51,824 nucleotides of DNA from positions 1 to 51,824 of the forward strand of contig CAMDLI010000007.1 in the NCBI GenBank assembly GCA_945901615.1. Reading direction: 5' to 3'. Shown here piece after piece: positions 9,412 through 17,671 of this stretch. Origin of the DNA: Spirosoma fluviale. GTDB lineage: Bacteria; Bacteroidota; Bacteroidia; Cytophagales; Cyclobacteriaceae. The notes beneath the pieces are model-generated. The model made no database searches and was not told the DNA's origin. It was given only the letters and a program-made list of their open reading frames with translations. Positions within the stretch are counted from its first letter, which is position 1, and every line of letters begins with the position of its first letter. Made by a program: the position numbers and the translations under genes.

Positions 9412-10302
9412 GTGAGAGTTCGACTAATATTTTCCCTGAAAAACAAAGGCTCATTTTTGCCTTTTCATCACCAGTACATCCTGGCCCAATTCCTCAAAGG
9501 ACTGATTGTCAAAGGAGGTAGAGAGGATTTCTACAACTACAATTTCTTTAATTTCTCAGGATTGAAGGGACAAACCAAGGTTAGCCGTAGTGGATTGCAC
9601 TACTATTCTAGCTTGGTGACGCTCGTGCTTTCTTCCCAGAGTGAGGAATTTATTGATTACTTACTGCAACAGGTTTTTGCAGCCCCAAAAATTGAGCTCG
9701 GTAATTTAATCCTCTCCCCTGAATATACGGAACTCGAGACTGAGCCCATTTTGGAGATTTCAAACAAATTTGTGTGCATCTCTCCATTGGTATTGATTAC
9801 GCCTGCCTTCAATGAAGAGGCGGGCAAACGTTTTATCAATCCAGACAGCGACGAGTTTTCTGATTTGTTATACGAATCAACGCTGACTCGTATGGAGAAA
9901 TCAGGATGGTACACCCCAGAACAAATGGAGTCTTTCTTCAAGTTCCAGGTGGTGCCAGACATGGTCTATGTCAACAAGTTGAAAGAGCAGCAAAAGAAAT
10001 TTGCGCGAATCTATGCCGTATACGACCTAGATGTGAAATATGAAGTAAGAGGCTACACGCTTCCATTCACGCTCTATGCTGCACCTGAAGTACAAGATTT
10101 TGTATTTAAGTGCGGATTAGGTGCCTTCACCCACAAGGGTTTTGGAATGATGGACTTAGCCACGCATCCTGCTGACAATAAGACTACCCCTTACAAATTT
10201 AAAAGAGAGGGATTTGTTCCTTACAAATCTACAGGGGATCGAGTAAGACAAAATGTAGCTCCCACGGAAGAAGAAACAGAATCTTCCACAGAGGAATTTT
10301 AA
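9412..10302 (+). CDS. Stand-alone Cas6-like protein (CRISPR RAMP endoribonuclease family), GTG start
   Basis: A 296-residue protein with Cas6 architecture. It opens with a ferredoxin-like strand RVRLIFSLKN followed by LPFHHQYILAQFLKGLI (His19/His20 in the region where Cas6 enzymes often carry catalytic or RNA-contacting residues). NYNFFNFSGLKG matches the FTFS block of Cas6. Near the C-terminus FKCGLGAFTHKGFGMMDL resembles the glycine-rich loop G-x-G-x(4)-G-F-G of RAMP proteins. A tail of about 45 residues ends in an E/T/S-rich stretch. GTG 9412 was chosen because it sits directly at the first RAMP strand; TTG/ATT alternatives upstream add unrelated residues. No CRISPR array or other cas gene is in the window. 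Family moderately sure; substrate unknown. Confidence 0.75.
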   Translation: MRVRLIFSLKNKGSFLPFHHQYILAQFLKGLIVKGGREDFYNYNFFNFSGLKGQTKVSRSGLHYYSSLVTLVLSSQSEEFIDYLLQQVFAAPKIELGNLILSPEYTELETEPILEISNKFVCISPLVLITPAFNEEAGKRFINPDSDEFSDLLYESTLTRMEKSGWYTPEQMESFFKFQVVPDMVYVNKLKEQQKKFARIYAVYDLDVKYEVRGYTLPFTLYAAPEVQDFVFKCGLGAFTHKGFGMMDLATHPADNKTTPYKFKREGFVPYKSTGDRVRQNVAPTEEETESSTEEF

Positions 10303-10325
10303 TTTACTACAAGCTTTAAAAAATA

Positions 10326-10363
10326 AGCCTCCAAAAATCTAGAATTTTGGAGGCTATTTTTTT
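10326..10363. terminator. Bidirectional terminator between Cas6-like and DUF5103 genes
   Basis: A perfect 11-bp stem AGCCTCCAAAA (10326-10336) with TTTTGGAGGCT (10345-10355), an 8-nt loop, a T7 run on the plus strand and a T-rich tail on the minus strand. It serves two convergent genes. Confidence 0.9.
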
Positions 10364-10375
10364 ACCTATAAAAAA

Positions 10376-11644
10376 TCAGAGCCTTCTCCTATTGGGTTGC
10401 AGGTACACATAACCTACCAACTGATCGTAGCGAGATCCAAGCGCTCTGTAATACACCAGGATTTCGTATTCATTCTCAGTTTGAAAATGACTCCCTTCTA
10501 AGGGTTCAAAATCCAATTTACCAGCTCCAAGATCTGTTGCATACTGGTAGTCATACCATCCTTGCTTCAAAAGTAGGGAAGTGCTGTAAAGCTGCTTCTT
10601 GGCATCATAGACTAAGGTAGCCTCAGGAGCTTTACCCCATTGACTAAGGGCACCCATTAGTTTAATGGTTTTTCCAGGCGCATCATTCAAGTAAAAAGTA
10701 GTGTAGATGTATTCACTCTCCACTTCAGGATCCCCTCCTGGCCGGTCGTTCGTTTGCACTACATATTGCCCATTCAGGTCCAAATATTGTGCATAGGCTC
10801 CACCAGGCCGTGGAAAATCTACCCTTGCCTCCGCCGAAATTAAAGATTCTTCTACCTTGATCGAGGCCACATTCACTCCTGTAGCACGGATAAACCGTAA
10901 GTCTAAAAATCGAAATTCATTACCCGCTCGGAAGGTGCTCTCCCCTTCAAACGGTTCGTAGCGAATCAACTTCGAGTTCTGATTCAAAAAAGTAGGTTTG
11001 GAGAGGTATTTAACATTATCCCAGCGTTGATTTTGACGCATGTACACCTTGACTTGAGCGAGCGGATCAATCACCTCCAAGTTGCTGTAATTTACATTGG
11101 CATTGATTTGCTGCAAGGCACGCCGATCTTCAGTCTGCACTGGAGGCACCAATTGTGCGCCGACCACCGCTAGATTCTCGACAATCATAAACCTTCGCGT
11201 GAAGATGACCGCATTTTCATCTCGGTTCTTGTAGACTTTTAGGAGGTAATTTCCGGATTTACTTACGTGTGGAAGGGTAAACGAGTACCGAATGTAGGGC
11301 ATTCGCGTATTCACAGAATAGGCATAATCCAGCACATTGTACTCGTTAAATGCAAGCGAAAAATCAGTGTCTTTCAAGGCTGATTTTTTCCAATCTGCAT
11401 CACAATGCACCAGTTTGGCAGAATACAACTCAGGATCATAAGACAAATCATCAAACAGCACCACCAAGGACTTCGAATCCGTCAAGGAAATCACAGGAGA
11501 AAGCAGCTGGCTTTCTGTCCCTGCTCCCTGAGGGAACATACGAACCGATAAAATATGATCTACGAATACTTTATCTTCTAGAACCTGCGCATTTACTCTA
11601 AATGCTATGGTCGTGAAGAGGATAAAAAGGAAACGTAATTTCAT
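10376..11644 (-). CDS. DUF5103 secreted protein
   Basis: A 422-residue Bacteroidota-specific protein with a Sec signal peptide (MKLRFLFILFTTIAFRVNAQ, cleavage after AQ-like end). The ATG at 11644 was chosen because it begins this signal peptide; an upstream alternative overlaps the ABC-F gene. The mature protein is beta-rich (for example YIRYSFTLPHVSKSGNYLLKVYK cut short here to its theme of Ig-like strands) and ends with a YLQPNRRRL tail. DUF5103 proteins are conserved in gliding and marine Bacteroidota but have no proven function; a surface or periplasmic role is likely. It follows the ABC-F gene by 14 nt, so they share a transcript. Confidence 0.88.
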   Translation of the reverse strand: MKLRFLFILFTTIAFRVNAQVLEDKVFVDHILSVRMFPQGAGTESQLLSPVISLTDSKSLVVLFDDLSYDPELYSAKLVHCDADWKKSALKDTDFSLAFNEYNVLDYAYSVNTRMPYIRYSFTLPHVSKSGNYLLKVYKNRDENAVIFTRRFMIVENLAVVGAQLVPPVQTEDRRALQQINANVNYSNLEVIDPLAQVKVYMRQNQRWDNVKYLSKPTFLNQNSKLIRYEPFEGESTFRAGNEFRFLDLRFIRATGVNVASIKVEESLISAEARVDFPRPGGAYAQYLDLNGQYVVQTNDRPGGDPEVESEYIYTTFYLNDAPGKTIKLMGALSQWGKAPEATLVYDAKKQLYSTSLLLKQGWYDYQYATDLGAGKLDFEPLEGSHFQTENEYEILVYYRALGSRYDQLVGYVYLQPNRRRL

Positions 11645-11658
11645 CGAAACATTGAAAT

Positions 11659-13587
11659 TTAAGCGAGGGTGGCTTGCTGTTGAAGCTGGGAGATTTGATC
11701 CACCAACTTCTCCCAAGAGGTATTTGCAGTTTCAAGTGATTCTTCCACTTGCTGGTAGCTAGCCTGGATTTTTTGAGCCGTATCCTCATCCAAATACAAG
11801 GATGGATCAGCCAATTTATCCTCCAACTCCTTCTTTTTAGCCTCATGCTGACTGATTTCTTTTTCAACCAGTTGCAACTGCTCTTCCAATTTTTTCAGTT
11901 CTCGCTTGGCCTGCTGGACGTCCTCCTTACTTTTCGGGGGAGTCACTTCCACTTTGACCGGCTTTTGGGCAACCGCTGTGGCAGGAACGTCCACCTGCTG
12001 ACTTCTCCAAAACTCGTATTCTTCGTAGGTACCTGGATATTCTTTGATTTCGTGCTGCTCAATGTACCAGATCTTGTTCGCCACTCCCTTGATGAAGTGC
12101 CTGTCGTGAGATACGGTAATGAACGTACCTTCGTATTGCTGTAAGGCTTGAATTAGAATGTTGACCGATTGAAAATCCAAGTGGTTGGTTGGTTCATCGA
12201 GCAATAAAAAATTAGCCTCAGAGATAAGCGTTTTGGCCAAGGCTACGCGTGATTTTTCTCCTCCTGATAGCACCTTGATTTTCTTGTACACTTCCTCATT
12301 GGAAAACAAGAAACATCCCAATACCCCTCTCAGCTCCATTTCTGTCTTTTTGCTTCCCGCCTGAGACATTTCCTGGATGATCTCATTGTCCAGCGTCAAT
12401 GCTTCCAGCTGGTGCTGCGCAAAAAAGGCCTTGATCAAATTGTGTCCTTCCACTCGCGTACCCTGCCCTAGTTCCGTACCGGCGATGATGCGGAGTAGCG
12501 TAGACTTACCCTTGCCGTTGGCACCAATCAAGGCGATTTTATCACCTCGCTCAATTCTTCCTGCGGTATTTTTCAAAATGGTCAGGTCTCCATAAGCCTT
12601 AGACACCTTATCCAAGGTAATTACGTCCCTACCTGATTTTTGAGAAAACTTAAACTTAAAATTCACAAAGGCCTCATCATTGACCACTTCATGTACCCGG
12701 TCCAGCCTACCCAAAGCCTTGATTCGGGATTGCACCTGGTTGGACTTGGTAGCCTTAGCACGGAATCGCTCAATGAATTTCTCAGTCTGCTTGATCATCT
12801 GCTGCTGATTTTCAAAGGCATTTTGCTGGAGCTCCATGCGGAGTTTCTTCTCCTCCCTGTAGTAGGAATAGTTGCCAGCATAGGCCGTCAAGGTCTCGTT
12901 GGCCACTTCTACAGTGGTACTGATACAGTTATCCAAGAAAGTTTGATCATGGGACACCACGATGACTGCCCCCTCGTAATTTTTCAAGTAGTTCTCCACC
13001 CATTGGATGGAAGGAAGGTCAAGGTGGTTGGTGGGCTCATCCAGCATGAGCAGGGAGGGCTTTTCTAGGAGCAACTTGGCGAGCATAACCCGCATTCTCC
13101 AGCCTCCAGAAAATTGACGAAGTGGCTTTTGAAGGTCACTGGTTTGAAAGCCTATTCCCTCCAGTACCTCTTCTGCCTTCGCTTTGATGGTGTAGCCTTC
13201 ATTGGACTCAAAGCGGTCCTGCAAAAAAGCTAACTTATTGATCACTTCATCCGAATAGTCGGTTTCCATCAACTTCAACACCTCTTCTATTTCGGCTTGA
13301 ATGGCTAATGTTTCTTTGAATGCTGCCAAGGCTACGTCCAAAATGCTATCGTCAGATTGGTAAGAAAGCAAATCCTGATTCAAAAATCCGAGGGTACAGT
13401 CTTTTGCTTTTTGTACATCGCCAGAGGACGGGAGGTAGTCGCCGTTGATGATTTTTAGTAAGGTGGATTTTCCGGTACCGTTTTGACCTACGAGACCAAT
13501 TTTGTCTTTTGGCTTGATGTGCAAGTTGGCATTTTCGTATAAGGCACGACCGCCAATAAAATAAGAGAGGTTACTAATCGATAGCAT
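11659..13587 (-). CDS. ABC-F family ATPase (ribosome-associated, Uup/EttA-like)
   Basis: A 642-residue protein with two ABC domains and no membrane segments. Domain 1 has Walker A GQNGTGKST (about 35-43), signature FSGGWRMR and Walker B LLMLDEPTNHLDL. Domain 2 has GANGKGKST, LSGGEKSR and LLLDEPTNHLDF. The linker (about 240-310) is rich in basic and Gln residues, as in the P-site tRNA interaction motif of ABC-F proteins. A C-terminal coiled coil (about 560-640, K/E/Q-rich) resembles the Uup DNA- or RNA-binding tail. ABC-F proteins act on the ribosome to relieve stalls or confer antibiotic protection; which applies here is unclear. Confidence 0.94.
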   Translation of the reverse strand: MLSISNLSYFIGGRALYENANLHIKPKDKIGLVGQNGTGKSTLLKIINGDYLPSSGDVQKAKDCTLGFLNQDLLSYQSDDSILDVALAAFKETLAIQAEIEEVLKLMETDYSDEVINKLAFLQDRFESNEGYTIKAKAEEVLEGIGFQTSDLQKPLRQFSGGWRMRVMLAKLLLEKPSLLMLDEPTNHLDLPSIQWVENYLKNYEGAVIVVSHDQTFLDNCISTTVEVANETLTAYAGNYSYYREEKKLRMELQQNAFENQQQMIKQTEKFIERFRAKATKSNQVQSRIKALGRLDRVHEVVNDEAFVNFKFKFSQKSGRDVITLDKVSKAYGDLTILKNTAGRIERGDKIALIGANGKGKSTLLRIIAGTELGQGTRVEGHNLIKAFFAQHQLEALTLDNEIIQEMSQAGSKKTEMELRGVLGCFLFSNEEVYKKIKVLSGGEKSRVALAKTLISEANFLLLDEPTNHLDFQSVNILIQALQQYEGTFITVSHDRHFIKGVANKIWYIEQHEIKEYPGTYEEYEFWRSQQVDVPATAVAQKPVKVEVTPPKSKEDVQQAKRELKKLEEQLQLVEKEISQHEAKKKELEDKLADPSLYLDEDTAQKIQASYQQVEESLETANTSWEKLVDQISQLQQQATLA

Positions 13588-13591
13588 GGCG

Positions 13592-13599
13592 CAAAAATA
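13592..13599 (-). promoter_or_regulatory. -7 promoter box (TATTTTTG) abutting the ABC-F ATG
   Basis: On the minus strand TATTTTTG, an exact TAnnTTTG match, ends 4 nt before the ATG at 13587. It would give a leaderless or nearly leaderless transcript. No -33 element was identified. Confidence 0.35.
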
Positions 13600-13668
13600 A
13601 CCAATACTGACCTTTAATCTGAATCATTCTCTGAAGTATTCAATTAAATTTACCCAAAATACAAGGAC

Positions 13669-14859
13669 ATGACTTCTCTACTTCGTTTCTACCCTACCCT
13701 TTTAGTAGTTTTCCTTCTTAGCCTATCCGCTTGCAAAGAGGAAAAAGCAGCATCCGCTAGCGGTCCAATCGGACAAAAAATTTCCATTGCGGATGCAAAA
13801 GCGGATGTTCAGCTGGACAAACTTAAGCTTCCTGAGGGATTTACCATTGATGTCTGGGCGGCGGAAGTGCCCAATGCGCGCTCCATGGCCCTTTCTGAAA
13901 CGGGGATCGTCTTTGTTGGCAATCGGCAAGAAAATAATGTGTATGCTTTGGTAGACGAAAATGCGGATGGCAAGGCTGACAGCAAGTATATTTTGGCTAC
14001 AGACCTTCGCATGCCCAATGGAGTTGCCATCAAAGATGGAGACCTGTATGTGGCAGAAGTGTCACGGATTATTCGATTTAAGGATATTGAAAATAACCTG
14101 ACAAACCCAACTTACGAGGTGGTCTATGGCGGCTACCCCGACGAAGCACACCATGGATGGAAGTTTATCGCCTTTGGTCCAGATGGCTTACTCTACATTC
14201 CTGTGGGTGCCCCTTGTAATATTTGCATTTCCGAGGATCCTATTTTCGCGAGCATCACCCGGTTGGATGTAAGCAAGCCGGGTGCGAAACCAGAAATCTA
14301 TGCGCATGGTGTTCGTAATTCGGTAGGAATGGCCTGGCATCCAGAGACCAAGGAACTGTGGTTTACCGACAACGGCCGTGACATGCTAGGCGACGATACG
14401 CCAGATTGCGAACTGAATAAAGCAACTAGCCTTGGCCAACATTTTGGCTATCCCTACTGGCATTCAGGCACCATAAAAGATCCAGAAGTAGGTTCAGAAG
14501 GAAAGGAAGCGGCTTTTTATACTGCACCAGAGGCCAAACTTGGAGCACATACCGCACCACTAGGATTACGATTTTATACTGGGGATCAATTCCCTGCTTC
14601 CTACAAAAACCAATTGTTCATCGCCAAGCACGGAAGCTGGAACCGTAGCAAAAAGTCTGGCTATGAGGTAGTCCTTGCCCGATTGGATTCAATGGGCAAG
14701 GTAAGTTCACAAGAAATCATGGTATCAGGCTGGCTTGACCAAGCCACGCAAGAGGCCTGGGGCAGACCAGTAGACGTGCAGCAACTAGCAGATGGGAGTC
14801 TGCTGATCTCTGACGATGTAGCGAATTGCATTTATCGATTGAGCTATCCCAAGCAATAG
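13669..14859 (+). CDS. PQQ-type sugar (sorbosone/glucose) dehydrogenase, lipoprotein
   Basis: A 396-residue protein with a lipoprotein signal (LLSLSAC lipobox, Cys about 22). The mature part is a six-bladed beta-propeller of the glucose/sorbosone dehydrogenase family: KLPEGFTIDVWAAEVPNARSMAL, LPNG-like MPNGVAIKDGDLYVAEV, HHGWKFIAFGPDGLLYIPVG, HGVRNSVGMAWHP and LWFTDNGRDMLGDD. In the family these loops carry the PQQ- and calcium-binding residues and the catalytic His. It probably oxidises sugars or alcohols in the periplasm and passes electrons to the respiratory chain; the substrate is not predictable. It is divergent from the ABC-F gene. Confidence 0.9.
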   Translation: MTSLLRFYPTLLVVFLLSLSACKEEKAASASGPIGQKISIADAKADVQLDKLKLPEGFTIDVWAAEVPNARSMALSETGIVFVGNRQENNVYALVDENADGKADSKYILATDLRMPNGVAIKDGDLYVAEVSRIIRFKDIENNLTNPTYEVVYGGYPDEAHHGWKFIAFGPDGLLYIPVGAPCNICISEDPIFASITRLDVSKPGAKPEIYAHGVRNSVGMAWHPETKELWFTDNGRDMLGDDTPDCELNKATSLGQHFGYPYWHSGTIKDPEVGSEGKEAAFYTAPEAKLGAHTAPLGLRFYTGDQFPASYKNQLFIAKHGSWNRSKKSGYEVVLARLDSMGKVSSQEIMVSGWLDQATQEAWGRPVDVQQLADGSLLISDDVANCIYRLSYPKQ

Positions 14860-14892
14860 CAAGCGGGAAAAAAAAAACCACCTGAATCAAAA

Positions 14893-14916
14893 AAAGGCTG
14901 TCTATCGACAGCCTTT
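14893..14916. terminator. Bidirectional terminator between sugar dehydrogenase and ABC1 kinase genes
   Basis: A perfect 10-bp stem AAAGGCTGTC (14893-14902) with GACAGCCTTT (14907-14916) and a TATC loop. It directly precedes the ABC1 kinase stop on the other strand; the minus-strand tail is a run of T. Confidence 0.88.
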
Positions 14917-14918
14917 CC

Positions 14919-16238
14919 TTATTTAAGCCAATCTGGCTTGGTAGTATCCACTTCAGCTTTAAGCTGGTTGAGCAGGTTGTAGAGCCCAAAATAGGTACGG
15001 TTGATGTACAAACCGTGCTTAGAGCCTCTCGCCTGCCTCGAACTCCTAAACATCTTGTCATTGGAAATCCGATCCCCAAGCATGAAGATCTTCTCGAAGT
15101 AACTGTCGTCAGCAAAATCAAAACGATCCACATGAAAAGGCTGCCCAAGTAAAGAAATCATTTCAGCAAAGATGCCTTTGAAATAGGTTTTCTCCTCCTC
15201 CGTATCCTTATCCGAAATAAATTCAAGCTCATAAAAAATTTGATCTAGTTCGGCTGGATTCATCACCAATTCCCGCTTAATCAAAGCAAAATACCCCTGG
15301 TAAAAATCTTCTGGAATTACCTTGACGCAACCAAAATCGATAATTCCAAGCGTTCCATCCTCTTGAATGATAAAGTTTCCCGGATGTGGATCTGCATGCA
15401 CCTGCTTCAAATTATGCACCTGGTGGTGGTAAAAGTCCCATAGGGCTTGCCCTACTTGGTTTCTCATAGCTTGGCTAGGGGTAGTATCCATCCATTCTTT
15501 GATGTGCTTGCCAGCAATCCAATCCATGGTAATGATTCGTTCCGAACTCAGCGCATCGTAATATTTAGGGAAACGAATGTTGGGAATGTGGGCGCAGGCT
15601 TCGGAGATCTCACGTGATCGAGCTATTTCCAGATTGTAATCGGTCTCTTCAAGCAAGCGTTCTTCTACCTCAGACATGTAGTGGTCCAACTCCTTCTCAT
15701 TCATGTTGAGCAAGCGCAACGCAAAAGGACGCACCAATCTTAGATCGGAACTTACCGAGTCCGCAATGCCTGGGTACTGAATTTTTACTGCAAACGTCTT
15801 TCCTTGAGCAGTCGCTTGATGCACCTGTCCAATGGAAGCTGCATTAACAGCAGAACGCGTGAAGGTTTCAAATAGCTGCTCAGGTGTTTTCTGGAAGTGC
15901 TTTTGAAAAGTCTTAACCACCAGCGGATAGGATAGCGGGGGTGCAGAATACTGGGCCATCGTAAACTTATCCTGATAGGCCCGTGGAAGTAAATTTTTAT
16001 CCATGGACATCATTTGAGCCACCTTCAAAGCTGAGCCTTTTAGCTCGCTAAGAGAGTTGTAGATGTCTGTGGCATTGTTTTGGTGCAACTCCTCTCTATT
16101 GAGGGAAGGATTGACCATCTTTTTTGCGTAATGTTTGACGTAATTCCCCCCTACCTTCGCTCCCGTGGAAATAAATTTGGCAGCCCGCTGAACTTTGGAG
16201 ACAGGGATTGAACCCTGCTCTTTTACCTGCTTAGACAT
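14919..16238 (-). CDS. ABC1/AarF (UbiB-like) atypical kinase
   Basis: A 439-residue ABC1-family atypical protein kinase-like ATPase. It shows the family KxGQ-like region (SELKGSALKVAQMMSMD), the ATP-binding Lys segment FAVKIQYPGI, the catalytic HADPHPGNF and the metal-binding IIDFGCVK. UbiB/AarF/Coq8 proteins support isoprenoid quinone biosynthesis or lipid handling and act at the inner membrane. No C-terminal transmembrane helices are evident here, so it may be soluble or peripheral. It starts 3 nt after the TetR regulator gene; the two form an operon. Confidence 0.92.
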   Translation of the reverse strand: MSKQVKEQGSIPVSKVQRAAKFISTGAKVGGNYVKHYAKKMVNPSLNREELHQNNATDIYNSLSELKGSALKVAQMMSMDKNLLPRAYQDKFTMAQYSAPPLSYPLVVKTFQKHFQKTPEQLFETFTRSAVNAASIGQVHQATAQGKTFAVKIQYPGIADSVSSDLRLVRPFALRLLNMNEKELDHYMSEVEERLLEETDYNLEIARSREISEACAHIPNIRFPKYYDALSSERIITMDWIAGKHIKEWMDTTPSQAMRNQVGQALWDFYHHQVHNLKQVHADPHPGNFIIQEDGTLGIIDFGCVKVIPEDFYQGYFALIKRELVMNPAELDQIFYELEFISDKDTEEEKTYFKGIFAEMISLLGQPFHVDRFDFADDSYFEKIFMLGDRISNDKMFRSSRQARGSKHGLYINRTYFGLYNLLNQLKAEVDTTKPDWLK

Positions 16239-16241
16239 GAA

Positions 16242-16907
16242 TTATTTAGGTTGGTAGAGAAACTTGGCGAAGTCCAAAAAGGAATCCAGTGCACTTTTTC
16301 CCATCAAGTCAAAGGCTAGGTTAACTGATTTTTCGATTGCCGCATCCGTTTTTTCAAATCTTGGGCTTCGATCATCCAGCCAGTAGCGAAACACGAAACC
16401 TACCTGCATCCAAAGAGCTTCGTCGTATTTCTCAGAAATAAAAGGCCTACTCGCTATTTCCTGCGTTTCTTTTCCCTCCATAACGAGCTCAGAAGCAAAA
16501 TCACTAAACTTCTCTTTGAAGTCTCTGGTGTCTTTCGGTAACGATTTAAAGGTGCTGGACTTGTCTTGGTAGAGGCAGAGTAGATAGGATCTATTTTTCT
16601 TCAATTCTTCAATCCAGGTATAAAGAAATGCAAGGAATTTTTCTCGGACCGAATATTCCTTATACACCTCCTGCTCCTCCAATTGGCGCTGCGTTTCTTC
16701 AAATAAAGCCAACCAAATGGCAGACTTTACAGACTCAAAAGAGGTAAAGTAGTTGTAAACCTCCTCTTCTTTGATTTTTAAATCTTTGGCAAACTTGAAA
16801 ATGGAAGCAGGTTCTTTGCCATGCTCAAGAACATGCGCTACAAATCCCTCCACTATCAGTTGTCGATAGTCTTTCTTGCTTGTTTTTTTAGGTGTTGCTG
16901 TTTCCAT
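16242..16907 (-). CDS. TetR-family transcriptional regulator
   Basis: A 221-residue protein with an N-terminal TetR-type helix-turn-helix (about residues 14-60: QLIVEGFVAHVLEHG, ASIFKFAKDLKIKEEEVYNYF, SFESVKSAIW) and an all-helical ligand-binding half that contains few of the usual conserved motifs. It is the first gene of an operon with the ABC1 kinase, 3 nt apart, which suggests it controls that kinase and itself. Inducer unknown. The HTH recognition helix reads KEEEVYNYF, typical of TetR (usually xxLYxHF). Confidence 0.88.
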   Translation of the reverse strand: METATPKKTSKKDYRQLIVEGFVAHVLEHGKEPASIFKFAKDLKIKEEEVYNYFTSFESVKSAIWLALFEETQRQLEEQEVYKEYSVREKFLAFLYTWIEELKKNRSYLLCLYQDKSSTFKSLPKDTRDFKEKFSDFASELVMEGKETQEIASRPFISEKYDEALWMQVGFVFRYWLDDRSPRFEKTDAAIEKSVNLAFDLMGKSALDSFLDFAKFLYQPK

Positions 16908-16971
16908 TTGGATTCATTACGTATAGGGTAGTAACACACAAAAAGGCCTTCGGGTTTGCTGAAAACAAAAA

Positions 16972-16996
16972 AAAGTCGGAATTCTTTTCCGACTTT
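16972..16996 (-). terminator. Terminator of hslV
   Basis: A perfect 10-bp stem AAAGTCGGAA (16972-16981) with TTCCGACTTT (16987-16996), a 5-nt loop and a T-rich minus-strand tail, 20 nt after the hslV stop. Confidence 0.88.
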
Positions 16997-17016
16997 CTGA
17001 TTCCGAACAACTTCGG

Positions 17017-17559
17017 TTAAGCGCTTACTTTTTCTACCACCAAGTTATGGTTGGTGTAGATGCAAACATCTGCTGCAATATGCAAGCTTTCTCGAACCAT
17101 CTCCTCAGCAGATAGCTGTGGAGCAAATTTCTTCATGGCCCGAGCGGCAGATTGTGCAAACACACTTCCCGAACCGATCGTAGCAATCTCCATATCTGGC
17201 TCGATCACATCCCCATTACCAGAGATAATCAAAATATCGTCTTTGTCAGCCACAATCATCATGGCCTCCAAGCGGCTGAGCATGCGATCCATGCGCCACT
17301 CCTTGGCTAGCTCCACAGCAGCACGCTTCATGTTATTGCCATATGCACCTAGCTTTTCTTCAAACTTGTCCAATAAGGTGAAGGCATCAGCGGTAGAGCC
17401 CGCAAATCCCGTGACAATTTTACCTCCCTGAAGAACTCTGATCTTCTTCACCGTGCTCTTCGCAACGGTATTGCCTAGGGTCGCTTGCCCATCGGCACCG
17501 ATTACAACCTCTCCATTGTGCCGAATGGCTACTACGGTGGTAGATTTAATTCTTTCCAT
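17017..17559 (-). CDS. hslV: ATP-dependent protease proteolytic subunit HslV
   Basis: A 180-residue HslV (ClpQ) peptidase. The predicted catalytic N-terminal threonine is Thr7 (MERIKS then TTVVAIRHNG), so a six-residue propeptide must be removed, as is normal for Bacteroidota HslV. Further conserved blocks are IGADGQATLGNTVAK, GFAGSTADAFTLLDKFE and GSGSVFAQSAARA. It forms a double hexamer that degrades proteins delivered by the HslU ATPase. hslU is not adjacent; the gene is flanked by terminators and stands alone. The leader contains a GAGTTC-N7-GAACTC inverted repeat (17577-17595) of unknown meaning. Confidence 0.96.
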   Translation of the reverse strand: MERIKSTTVVAIRHNGEVVIGADGQATLGNTVAKSTVKKIRVLQGGKIVTGFAGSTADAFTLLDKFEEKLGAYGNNMKRAAVELAKEWRMDRMLSRLEAMMIVADKDDILIISGNGDVIEPDMEIATIGSGSVFAQSAARAMKKFAPQLSAEEMVRESLHIAADVCIYTNHNLVVEKVSA

Positions 17560-17576
17560 GGAAAATTTATTTTCTA

Positions 17577-17595
17577 GAGTTCCAGTTTAGAACTC
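17577..17595 (-). promoter_or_regulatory. Inverted repeat in hslV leader
   Basis: GAGTTC (17577-17582) and GAACTC (17590-17595) are separated by 7 nt, 18 nt upstream of the hslV ATG. It could be an RNA hairpin near the ribosome-binding region or an operator. It overlaps two imperfect direct copies of AACTGGA on the minus strand. No known regulator site was recognised. Confidence 0.25.
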
Positions 17596-17630
17596 CAGTT
17601 AAAGATGCATTTCAAAAACTATACAAAAGC

Positions 17631-17658
17631 AAAAAGTCCTCGTTGAACAGGACTTTTT
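17631..17658 (-). terminator. Terminator of pyruvate dehydrogenase E2 gene
   Basis: A perfect 10-bp stem AAAAAGTCCT (17631-17640) with AGGACTTTTT (17649-17658) and an 8-nt loop, 13 nt after the E2 stop on the minus strand, whose tail continues T-rich. Confidence 0.85.
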
Positions 17659-17671
17659 GACAGTTTAAATC

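Noticed and set aside
9315-10400. CRISPR array near the Cas6-like gene
   Set aside because: No repeated units of about 30 nt with regular spacing were seen on either side.
16915-16935. TTAC-N10-GTAA upstream of the TetR gene as an autoregulatory operator
   Set aside because: Arms are only four bases, too short to support against chance.
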